Of a DNA stretch of 64,000 nucleotides, positions 29,550 through 41,900 are shown one piece after another. The translations under genes and the position numbers were made by a program. This DNA is from Pseudobutyrivibrio xylanivorans (lineage in GTDB: Bacteria > Bacillota > Clostridia > Lachnospirales > Lachnospiraceae). Positions within the stretch are counted from its first letter, which is position 1; each line of letters opens with the position of its first letter. The DNA lies in the NCBI RefSeq assembly GCF_008935055.1, contig NZ_CP043028.1, forward strand, positions 2,944,501 to 3,008,500. Direction: 5' to 3'. The notes beneath the pieces are model-generated. The model was not told the DNA's origin. It made no database searches and worked only from the letters and a program-made list of their open reading frames with translations.

Positions 29550-29756
29550 TTAGCATCTTGTACCTGGTCTCCAAGGATGGGGATCCTTTGATAATGCTGT
29601 TGTAATGATACTCTCTTCAGATACTACTGGTGTAATCTGGCTCTTTGAAGATGCCGCTGAATTTTTCTGTACCATCGCTACCATTCCAGAAAATGTAATG
29701 ATAACTGCTGCTATAAGGAGTGATGCTGTGATAATCTTTACTAAACTCTTTTTCAT
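29550..29756 (-). CDS. Small exported or membrane protein, unknown function
   Basis: 68 residues. MKKSLVKIITASLLIAAVII is a clear signal or anchor segment; the remaining ~40 residues are polar (SSKSQITPVVSEESI) and end DPHPWRPGTRC. An AAAGGT site lies 8 bases ahead of ATG 29754-29756. No family recognised. It may be a truncated secreted protein, since its neighbour is a fragment and the end is unusual, or a genuine short exported peptide. Confidence 0.45.
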   Translation of the reverse strand: MKKSLVKIITASLLIAAVIITFSGMVAMVQKNSAASSKSQITPVVSEESIITTALSKDPHPWRPGTRC

Positions 29757-29863
29757 TTCTTTTACCTTTATCCTTTCGAAATCCCTTGGAATTAAGTTCT
29801 TTTCTCTTTTCTTGACTCAATAATAGCACGCCGATTATCACACAAGTGTCACAACCCAAATCC

Positions 29864-29945
29864 GATGGTTACGGCTACAAGCCTAAGGGCTCCCTGTTCG
29901 ACTACATGTCTCACTGGGAGCCCCTAGAGCTTGATGCCTACCATC
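29864..29945 (-). ncRNA. Structured RNA element, copy 2 (3' of the giant surface-protein gene)
   Basis: On the minus strand it begins 26 bases after the stop of the giant gene. Outer stem GATGG/CCATC, GGC/GCC and CAAGC/GCTTG stems with an AT/TA internal loop, and variable stem GGGCTCCC/GGGAGCCC around the apical block GAGACATGTAGTCGA. The three blocks GTAGGCATCAAGCTCT, GAGACATGTAGTCGA and AGGCTTGTAGCCGTAAC are identical to those of copy 1 at 20326-20417, in the same orientation relative to the upstream gene. Sequence 5' of the element can pair with its first block (ATGCCTA with TAGGCAT), an alternative fold. No T-run follows. Confidence 0.75.
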
Positions 29946-29970
29946 TCATAGGCATACCGGGTTTATAAAA

Positions 29971-32900
29971 TTATTCTACTTCCTGTGGTTCTTGTTCTTT
30001 ACGTCTACGAGTCAAGATAAGGAACAACGCCAGCAGTGCTGCCAATGGCAGGAATAAGAAGTTAAAGTTGAACTTGCTTGTTACGAAGTTCTTTACTGCT
30101 GCATTCTTCAGCATCGAATTCAACGTCTTGTTAACTGCAGTTCCTCCACCATTGCTCTTCATTACTACTGCATTGACAACAGCCTTCATTGCCCTTACAG
30201 ACATATCGTTTGAGGTGATGATGTAGCTCCATGCACCCATATCAACGATACGAGCAAAATCTACTGCACCTAAAAGCTGTGCAAAGGCTCCATCCAATCC
30301 ATCCGAATTAAGATCTGTTGCAATGTTAAATCTGTGAAGAAGTGAATTAATTAAGTTACCGTTTCCTAATCTTCCAGTTCTGGAAAGTTTGTTCTTAATA
30401 CCCTTTGACAGGTGCTTAAGCTCTGGAAGCTTGTCCTTCTTGTTAGCATTCTCCAATTCCTTTTCCAGCTGCTTTCTGATTACTGGATAAATTGGGTCAG
30501 ATGAGCTGCCATTCGAAGGCTGGTTGTACATAATCCACTTTACATTTTCAACATGCATTCGTCTTAAGCTCTTTGCATTATATCCTTTGTAGTCAACCAT
30601 TAATCTGTAAATTGCATTACCGTATGGATAAGAATTCATTACTACAAGCATAGAATTTGTTGCAACAATTCTATCAAGCCAGAAATCAACAGGGAATATT
30701 GCTGAGGTCAGGTACTCTCTAACACTTGTAGTTCCTCTTCCGGTTCCATTATTTGGCATGTACATTGTAGTGTACATCTGTCTATTCAGTAAAAGAATAA
30801 TATTGTTAGCTTCCAAATTTCTAATCAGATAATTAGGAGTTCTATTTGTCTCACTCCTGTCACTAAATACAAGCATTACTGGAGTAATGTTTACCCTCAC
30901 TTCATCAGTAGCCTTAAGTGAAAGGGCTGCACTCTTTGCATCGCTCTTCATGTATTGATTATTGATTGGAGCAAGTTCAACCAGACGTACACTAAATGTA
31001 CCATCGCTACTAGTGTTTCCAATCTTCTTTGCCCCTTCAATTGCAACATCATTTGCTGCTACGAAAGCTGAGCCATCTGTGTATACGTTACCTCCATTCA
31101 TTTTGATGTTGATTTTTCCTGCACCTGCATCAAAGTCATTATAACGACTTCTTCCGGTATCACCACTTCCACATAAGAATACTAAATCACCTGAGCCATA
31201 ATTAGTAATGTTAACCTTAGATCCTTCACCAACACCACCAGTAGTTACATTAATTCTACTAGGTATATTCATTGTGATGTTCTTATTTATAGATCTTGCA
31301 GCATCACTAGTTAAAAATACCTTCTGAATATAGAGCTTATAATTAGAGTAATTGTCTATATTCATTGCTGGAATGTAGGATGTATCAAAAATCTTAACAT
31401 TACCTGATACATTGTTACCCAGTGTATTGATTGAGAATGTGCTGTTTTTGGTTTCCCTGATGTCATGTATGTAAATTGCCTTATTTGCATCATCCACCCT
31501 AATATAATTAGATGGATTTGCAAGACCTGTTGTAATATAACTTCTATCCTCGTTTACAAGTATATTAATACCTGCTGCATGCTCACCACAATACAAATCA
31601 AGGTTTACATATACATTACCACCAATACTGTAATTACCAAGCTGCTTTGGCTCACAATCAGAATAAGTTACTACTTTAATTATCTCGGTAACCCATTTGG
31701 TAACCTTTTTGGTTACCCATCTGACAATACAGTCAAATGGCCAAGGAAGCCAATCGCAAACCTTTTCGACAACCTCTTCAACCTTCTGAATTGTCTTGGT
31801 TACGTAATTTACGATGGTGTCACCAACAGCCGAAGCATCTCGTTTGACGCTATTATAAGTTGATATGCCATTTGCAGGTATATTCTCGATAATAATATCA
31901 GGTCCCCTTAGGATAGCTTTGTATTTGCTGTTACCAACATTGACTGAGCCATTTGTGCTACCAGATACCTCAGAATTTCCATATACCTTACCAGTAGCAC
32001 CAACGATACGTCCGTAGGACACAGAATTTTCCATCAGCTTCTTGGCTACGCTATAGATATAAAGAGTCTCATAACCTGTAATAATAGCATTTCCAATGTT
32101 TACAAGAAGGTTATTCTTAGAATTTACCTTACTTGTTGCTGTTGTCTTAGAACCAAAACCTGTACACTCAGACTTTGAATTAGCCTCGTGATTTTGGTTC
32201 TTAATATAGGATGCAATTTCTACATTAGCACCGTAAATATTTGTCTGCTTGCTGCTATTCTCTGCAATATTAACCTGAACGTTAACCGTGCTGTTAACTG
32301 TAGCCTCTGAGTTAACGCTACCAATTACACCTATACTAATTCCATATGAGGCGGTTGCTGTAAGACTACTATCTGTCTGTGCAACAATTCTATTGTCACC
32401 CAGCTGTGCTGTAAGATCACATCCACCTCCAATATTTACCTTAGTGTTCTCTGTGTATGTGATTGTTGCCGAAGGAGTACCATCATTAACAACACCTGCC
32501 GCATTACCTTTGGCTGTGCTGGTAATTGTTGCATTCTCTGCGTCTGCATAGATTGCTATACCACCACCTGCAAGCATTGTGGTTCCGTCTTTAACATTTA
32601 CAGTAGTATTGCGATTATAGGTATTATTAGCTTCAATATTACCCTTGCTGCCAAGTCCATAGGACGCAGTTTGAATACTATCAGTCATCTTCGCTGACGT
32701 TGTTGCGAGAGCACTAATATTTCCATAAGGGGCGCTAATATCACTATTCTTGCCATTACCAATATTTATAGTTGCATTCTGTGAAGAAATCTTTCCTTCA
32801 ACCTTTGAAGTGCCACCATTGATTAGACCTGCATTCAGTGAGACAAGTGTATCAATATTTGAATTGATATTGTCCTTTGCAAGTATTTCAATATCTCCGT

Positions 32901-35900
32901 ATGTTGAAAGCTTACCAGCTACAGTTGCAGTAGTCTTAGTTGTTCCAACATCTACTCCATAATAGTATGAGTCAAGCTTAATACCACTATAGCTAGACAT
33001 ACTGTTCAGATGGGTCTGAACATCCAAATCTGAAACAGCTGCCACGGTGATATTGTCTATCAACGGATTAGTTTTATGCAGCTTTTCAAGCTCTGCCGAG
33101 CTGTGAAGACCAGTTGCCGTAAGTGTTACTCCTGAACCTACCTCAGCGGCTACTTCTCTTGCTCTCGACTTGGCTGCCTCTGTCACAACATATACGCTAT
33201 TGCCAGATACTATAGTGATGCTTGTCTTTGGAGCACTACCCTTTGAGGATACCTCTGTTCCATCAGCTGCAAGTACATCAATCTGAGCTGCACTTATATT
33301 ACTTGAGCCAGTAATCTTAGCAGTAACTGTACTTACTGCATCTGTCTTTGTCTTTACAAATTGAGCTGTAGCAACACCAATACTGTAATTTGGAGCATCC
33401 GCTGTAGCTTCAACATGAACTGCCTTTGAGCCCATCTTTCCAGTAGTGTCATTCATATTTGCCACATCGCCGCGAACACTAACTGTACCTGTTGCACTAA
33501 TATTTGCATCGTTTATATATGCATTATTCTTTACGTCAGCTGTTGCAGTAATAGTTGTTGCATTGCCGCCAATAAGCGTTACACTTACACCTGCTTCGCT
33601 TGCACCGCCCTTAGCAATAGATTTAACATTTTTAAGCTTTGCAATTACTGACACATTCTTTGCAGTAATTGTTTTACCCTTACCGTCAAGGTACGCCTGA
33701 TTGTTTACAGCTACCTTTGAAGTAGATTTATTAGCTGCTACCTTTACACCAGATACAGTTACTCTTGCACCTTTAATATATGCATTAGCCTGTACCGAGC
33801 TTCCAATACTCTTGATATTAATGTCACCTGAGCAATTGCCAAGAGCACCATTTGCATAAGCCTTACCTGTTACAGAAGCCGTGGCATTTGTATAATTGCT
33901 GTCTATACCAATACCAGAAACACTTACACCAAATGTAGTAGGGTCAAGCTTGGCTTCCGCCTCTGATGTAAAGTTATTGAGAATATTAATACTCTTTGCA
34001 TTAATATTGCTGCTTGAAGCATTGTTGTTAAAGTATGCCTGATACTGGCCCTTCGAATTAGCATCTACATAGCTTACATTTGCAGAAAAGCCTGATATTG
34101 ACGCACTTGTAACATTTGCTGTTGCTTTATTCTTACCATTTGAAAGGATGTTAATATTTCCCGAAATATCAATTATTCCATTGGTATCAAGACAAGCAGT
34201 ATTCTTCGCATTATTAATTGCAAATATAAAGTTAAATGCTGCAGCTACTGCACCTGCCTTACCTGTAACTACAGTTGCTTTCGCTTCTGTATCATAGTTG
34301 CTGCCGCTACTAATTCCACCTGCTTCAATCTTAAGGTTACCAGTATTTAAGGTAGCATTACCCATGTTAGCGTAGGCTTTGTTTGTTGAATTGATATATG
34401 CAACTGCAACTACAGCACCTGCTGCAACTACACCTCCTGCTCCAGAAGCCACATTAATATTTGGACTACCTTGCATTCCAGCTTTAATAGTAATTGTTCC
34501 AGTTGCTGTTGTATTAATGTAGTTCAAGCCTACATTATTGGTTGCATTTTGAACTGCAATAACAACTATACCATTTGCGCCAACAACTCCACCTGAGACT
34601 GCTGCACCATATGTTTTAATTTCTGCAACCACATTACCAGTAATATTGATATTCTTTGCTTCAACGTATGCTTTAGAATTATAAGAATTTGCTTTGCCAA
34701 TTCTAGCAGTATTTGATGCCTTATTGTTGGCTACTACAACTGCAACGCCAACACCTGCTACACCAACTGCAAGATTTGCAAAGTATGCTTCAATACTTCC
34801 GTTAATATCAGACTTAACATTTACTGTTGTTGCATTAATCTTGGCATTTCCACCTATATATGCCTCGGAGTTAAGTCTGCTATTAGCTACTACAACTGAA
34901 GGTGCAGCACCTACAAATCCTCCTGCTATTGCACCATTAATCACTATTAGGTTAGCTTTATTATTGGCTGATACATTAATATCTGTAGCCTTGTAAACCT
35001 TTGTTGAACTATTGTCATTTTCAGGATCAAGAGCTGCTATTACAGTTGCTTCGTTTGTGGCAAGTGCAATACTTGCTGCCACGCCGACAAATCCTCCACC
35101 AAGGGATACAGTAAATACACCAATATTGCCAAAATCTGATGTTGCACTAATCGAGTAACTATTGCTTCGTGTACCACTATAACCAAATCCCTTAGAAACA
35201 GCTCTAACATCTGCTGAATTATTGTAGTAGGCAACTGTCGCGCCAACACCTACATAACCACCAGCACCAGATGCACCAATGATAAGAATTCCGTAGTCAG
35301 AAAGATTTGTTATGCTCTTTCTCTGCTTCTCATTGTTCTGTGCCTTTGTGATTGAATCAGTTGCATTAGACTTCTTTCCGTTGTTCTCCCAGGCAAGCTT
35401 AGATACATCAAATTTACCCTTTTCATGTGTGAGCTTAGCGTCTATAGTTACATTTCTTCCTGCCTGAAGAACTACATTTGAATCTACAAGTGCGCTGACA
35501 TTAGATGTAACAATAACAACTGCTACTCCTACACCAATGCCTGCAGTACCACCTACAGCTACGCCACCAGCTACTACAAGTGCACTGACGTTTTCACTAG
35601 CCTTTACGTTAATATCATATGTGGCGTTAAGTACTGTACTTGCACCAACGTGTGCCAAAGTTATGTCTGTTGTATCAGTAATCTTGCCAGAAATCTTATC
35701 TGAGCTATTAACTACAGTACTGTCTACATTACTTGAAAGCTTAGTGCTTCCATTTCCATAATTTGCGTAGTCCCCACCCTTGTCAGCTACGGTCTTAGCT
35801 GATTCACGTGAAGGATTAAGGGATGTATTAAGCTCTGCATTAAGATTATTCTTGTTGTACTTCTGACCTGCGCGCTTATCGATTACACTAAAGGCTGCAT

Positions 35901-38900
35901 CCACATTCTCTGTTGGGTGAATCTTGCCCTGATTATAGAATGCATCATATGAATCCTTATCGATTCCAGTACCTGCTACTATTACGATAACTGAAGGAGC
36001 GATACCAGCTGTTCCGCCTACGCCAACTGTAGCCGCAAAGGTCATAATATTTCTATAAGACTTGGCATCCACATTAATGCTCTTGCCGCTTACAGAATTA
36101 TTCTCTCCAATTGCTGCCTTAATTGTATTGTGCGAAACTGCTACGATTACGCTTGCACCAACTCCTGCTGTTCCACTTGCTGCTACTGTTCCAGCCAGAC
36201 CAACAAAGCCATAGTTGTCTATAGCATTTACATTAATATTTCCACCAGCTGTAAGTATTACATCTTTACCAGTAGCTGCATTAGATTTAATATTTGTGAT
36301 TACTACATCTGCTGAACCACCAACGCCCGCCGTTCCACTTGCCGCAATACCTGCTGAACCGCCATTTAGGTTCTCGGTAGTGTTAGATGAAATAGTAATA
36401 TCACCATTTGAAGCTTTAACTGTCAGTCCACCACCGATAACAGCATCACTTGTGTTGTTGAAGTAAATTACATTTCCTTCAAGAGAAACTGCTGCTGTTC
36501 CACTTGCTGAAACAACTGCTGCAATCATGCCAACATCAGTCTTTGCATTAGATGTAATTGTAATACCCTTGTTTGCTGAAACAGTCTTTCTTGATCCTGC
36601 TATGTATGCCTGTACCTTGTTGTTATATACAAGTACATTTGGTGCCACACTAATCGCTGCTGTTCCAGCGCCACTGAGACTTACTGCTACAAGATAAAGC
36701 TTATCTTCCTTGTTTGCATCAACCTTAAGTGAACCATCTGTCACCTCAATACTCGTTACATTATTTATTCCTGCGATTACTTCTGATGTATAAACAAATG
36801 CTACTACTGATGCACCAAAACCAGCCTTACCACTTATTGATAAGCTACCTGCTGCATCAATTACATTGTTCTTACTATCTGCTATTACTTCGATGGCAAG
36901 GGGAACCTCGGCATCCTGCGCCGTTGAAGCATCCTTAACCTTTGTCTTTAAGGTATTTTGACCTCTTGCTGTAGCGTGTACCTTGCTTGAAGATACTACA
37001 GTATTGATAACACCATTGATTGCTACTTTTCCAGATGCTCCGCCACTTACTGAGATGAGATTAAATGTAGAATCCTCACCTGCCTCTATAGCTATTCCTC
37101 TAGCTCTTCTTTCTTTTCTATTATTTGCAGAATTGAATGTTCCATTTGTTGATGGAATAACAACAGCCTTCATTCCACCACTAAAGATATTTGCATAAGG
37201 ACCAGCCTCTGCATCTATAGCATTGTCGAGAATTACTGTAGTAATAATTCCACCAATTGCGGCACTCTTAGAGCCAATTAATCCACCAGCTATCATCATT
37301 ACATCTGAATTCAGGTATGCATTGATTCCTACGGAACCATCTGCATTAATACTTGAAGCAGAACCTGATGCGCTATCAAGAAGTGCCTTAATAGTATTTC
37401 CCTCAACTGAAACTACTATTACCCCCTCAATGGCAGTCGAGCCTGTTGCTGCCACTGCCGCTTCAGCAAATATATCAAGCATCGTATCATTTGCATAAGC
37501 GTTAATCAGAGTGTTTCCGCCTGCTGTAAGATTGCTTCCCTTAGCTACATATGCTTCAACTGTTCTTCTAAATACATTTACCGCTACAAGTCCACCCACA
37601 GCTACACCCTTTGTAGAAAGTGAAGCCTGAGCATCAATAGAAGTAAGATCACTATCAGAAGAAGCAATAACATTTATGTCGCCCTTTGTTGCTGTAATTG
37701 TTGCCTTACTCATTACCTTTGCCAAAGCCTTTGCCCTAGAAATGAGTACACTAATTACAGCTGCTACAGTAGCCTTTCCACCAACTGCTGCAGAAGCACT
37801 TGCAAGTACACTTATTGCTTTTTCTACTGATGCTGCATTTACATTTACATTGCCATTTCTAGAGGTTAGATTAACAGCGCCCGTTCCTGCATCGCTACCA
37901 ACTAAAGCCTCAGTATCTGCATTGTAAATGCCTACAACTATTGTTCCACCTGCTACAGTGCCTTTAGACATTCCGCCCTGGATGCCTGCTGCAACAAGTA
38001 TTGTATTATTATCGAAATTTGCCTTAACGTCTATATCACTATCGGCCGTTATATTTACATTCTCATGAATCTTTGCGATAGTCTCATGATCTGTTACAAA
38101 TACATTTACGTTTCCACCAGCAGCTGTAGAACTATTTGCGTTGCTTGTAACTGCTGCTGCAACAGATACGATGAGATTGTTCTGAGCTGAGTCAGCATTT
38201 ACTGCAACTCCACCACCGTTATCTGTCATAGTGATGACTGCACCACTTAGAAGCTCTGAATGAACCTTACTATGGTCAATCATAACTACTATAGATGCAC
38301 CGCCAGTATTCGTTGCGTTGCCTGCTGCAATACCTATAGTATAAAGACCTGTGTCAGCCTTATCCTGAGCATAGATTGTGACACCTCGCTTGTTCTTCAT
38401 AACCTCATCAGGTTTGTCAATACCATACTCAGACCATTTAATAGTGGTATCTTCTCCAACCTCAACCAGGTCAATGTGAGCATTCTTTCCTACCTCTGCC
38501 TTAATATCAGTATTAAGGAGTACAAAGGATACTGCACCTGCTCCATTAAACTTTCCTTCGCCAGTTGCAACGGAACCACTGAAGGACTCAACATGATAGT
38601 TGTCATTAATGAAGATATTGATAATGTTAAGAGCTTCCTGTCCTGTATAAATGCTCTTTATACCAGCTTCATCCAGCTTAACCTCGCTAGATGTACCTTC
38701 ACCTGAGGTCGATACAGTCTTGTTTGAAGACAAGCCTTCATAGACAGCCACGCCATCCATGATATAACCAAAGATTCCATCAATAAGCCGCTCATGCTTC
38801 TTTGTTGCAATTACTGTAAGCGACTTTGCTTCGATAATCGCATTGTCACCTATTGTTGCTGAAAGCACATCGTTGGCATAGAGCATACCAAATGCTATAC

Positions 38901-41900
38901 CAAGACCTACGTTTGCATTCTTAGCATAGCTGATACTTCCTGCTCTCACATAAAGCTTATAATCGTCTGTTGCAAGAACATCAACGTCACCGCCATAAAT
39001 TTTAACATTGTTTCCAACCTGCGCTATTGCCTCTGCATTTGTAACCAGAATTGCAACAGCACCTGCTGCTGAAACCTTAGTAGATGAATTATTATCCTTC
39101 TGCTTCTTTGCAATTGAGCCTGCTACCGCCTGTGCGCCCATGTAGACATTATTAGCATTCTGAAGAATGTCTGCCTGGATTGTAATATTTCCTCTGCCAA
39201 GCAATTCATCTACAGTATTGATATAAGAACCATCGGCTACAACTACCTTTGCCTGCCCCTTATTCATTGCAAAAGCTGCACCAATTGCTACAGCAGCTGT
39301 AGGCATCTGATTCATTGTGAAGCCTGTTCCAAGAGCTGAGAATGTAGCATCATTCTTCGCAGTAAGCTTTACATTCTTGCCTTTAGTAGTAATAGTTCCA
39401 ACTACAGTTGTTTCAGCTGAATGGTCTGCAATAAGAATACCGATTGCTGCAGCAACGTCAACCTTCTTTGACTCTGTACCCTTCTCATCGGTCTTTATTT
39501 CCTCATTCTTTGGCTTATTTGTTGCCTCGTCATTAACAGTCTTTTCTGCCTCTGATACAGCCTTTCCTGTTTCTGAAGCAGTATCTGTAGTCTTTGTAGA
39601 CTCTGTCTTAATATCCTGTGTATTAAGGATATTTGTTGAAAGAGCCTTTTTATTAGAAGCATCTTCTGTAGCGTTTTCAGACTTAGTGCTATTTAATGCT
39701 TCATTAATCTTTGAAGCTGTCTTGTTCTTATCATTTGCCTTTCCGTCAGAACCACCCGGTTGATTTCCACTATCCTTTTTAGCCTTGTTCTCGGAGGTAC
39801 CCATAGCTGTTGCAAGGGATAAGCTTCGGTCAATATCTGTTGTCTCTGCTGAGATAGTAACATCACCATCAGAATTGATTTCGCCCTTGAAATCAGCTGC
39901 TGCATTTGAATCAGACCATATGAAGGCTACTGCAGCACCAATCGCAGACTGGTTTCCTACTGCAAAACCACTTGCCTGATTTCTTGCTTTACCCTGATGG
40001 GTCGCATTAATACTTACACCCTTAGAGTTGATGATTGTGTTCTTATCGATGTAAGCATTTACCTTATCCTTCTCTATAAGGAGTGCTACAGAAGCATCAA
40101 CTCCTGTCTTGTAGTCTGAGCCAGCGCCCTTTGCTATTGGATCTGTTCCAGCTACAGAGAATGTGAATCTGTCAATCTGCTCCTTTGCATCTACCTTTAC
40201 AGCACCATCTGCGATAATTCTTGCCACGTCAATATAAGCATTAGTGATAATGCTGCTGTAGTTCAATGCAAAGGCTGCACCTACACCTACTGAAGTAGAT
40301 GATGCCTTCTTATCTGTAGGCTGATTCTGATCTACGTTAGGGTTATTTGGATTTCCATTTGTATCTGTACCTGCTGGTGGTGCTGCATTATCTTCGCTGC
40401 TAGGATCTGTAGCACCTGCATTTTCAGTATTCTTATCACCATCTACTTTGACAATAGTTGAGCCCTTGTCGGTTTTCTTGTCTCCATCACCATCATCTTC
40501 CTTCTTGGCATCCTTAGTAGCTTCCTTCTCTTCACCCTTGCCTTCCTTGTCGACCTTTTCCTTGTCATTCTTGTCAGGCTTTCCGTTAATCATAGATGCT
40601 GAAGCGATTGTCTCCTCATCGTTATAGATAAAGGCTGTGACTTCAATATTGCCGTTCTTATCCTCATCTGTAGTATTGATAATCTTGTAACTGCCTGCAC
40701 TATCCTTGCAGAGAATGTATGCGTTTACATTTCCATTAATAACTGCTATAGCAACGCTGCCTGCCACACCAATCTTTGCACTTCCTGCGCCTGATACAGC
40801 GTAGGTCTTAAGTGGGTTAGGATCATCCTTTGTTGTTTCTGTCTCTGTTTCTTCGTCCTTTGTTGCAGTCTGAGTTCCTGTTGCCTTTACAGTTATAGCC
40901 TTTACATTTAAATCTCCGCTAGTAATAACAGAAGCGTTATTCTTAATATTTACAACGTTAATTGCAACTGCAGCACCAACACCTAATTTGTCCTTCTCAA
41001 CACCCTTGCTTCCAACTGCGGAAGCATCAGCAAATACGTACGTAGAGGTGTTGTTTACAGATTTAACCTCTATAGCCATATCTGGAGCATTGATTGCCTG
41101 AGCTTCGAAAAGTGCTACGCTCTCATTGCTCATTATATTAACTACGAAAGCTGCGGCCACACTAATTGAACCTTCAGAGGTCTGACCCTTCTGACGATCT
41201 TTTGTAAGCTCAGTAATCTTGTCTGTATTAATATTCTTGGTGTCTACCTTCTTTGACAGATTCTTGGCACCATCAATCGCCTCATCGGCCTGCTTGTCAC
41301 CATCCCCGTCACTGTCGTTCTTATCGTCACCGCTGCCTTCAGACTTCTTTTCTGCTCCCGCTGCACTAGCACGTGCTCTTGCCTTTGCAAGTATGCTCTT
41401 AGAGGTAGCGTTAACCTTTATATTATTGGCCTTGATATCACTCTTGCCTTTGGCATTTGCAGAGTCGTTAATCACTGTTACAAGAAGTGTTCCGCTGACA
41501 CCTGTAGAAGCTGAAGTTGTAGCATCTGCTGAAACAGTACGCTTTGCTGTGTTCTTTGCATTAAGCTCAAAGTCGCCTGACATATCGATAGTGCCTGTTG
41601 CAGGCATAAAGTATGCGTAGGATTCTGCATTTGCGCCAGATATATCTACAATAACTGCAGGTGAAACGCCAACGTTACCTGCGCTACCTGTTGTTGCAGT
41701 AATTTCCTCAACAAGGTTGTTAGCTGCCTTAATTGACATTGAAGCGATATCCGCATTTACGATAGTCTTTGCTGTTTCAGAGCCAACCTTTGAAATAGTG
41801 TCGATACCATTTACTCCAACTGAGATTGCTGTACCTACACCAACCTTTGTACTGTCGCCTGCTACCTTTTCATTGGTAGTTGCTATTGTCTTAATATCTT

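Noticed and set aside
29971..30080. Sortase anchoring of the giant protein
   Set aside because: The C-terminal helix and basic tail are present but no LPXTG or variant precedes them; called a membrane anchor only.
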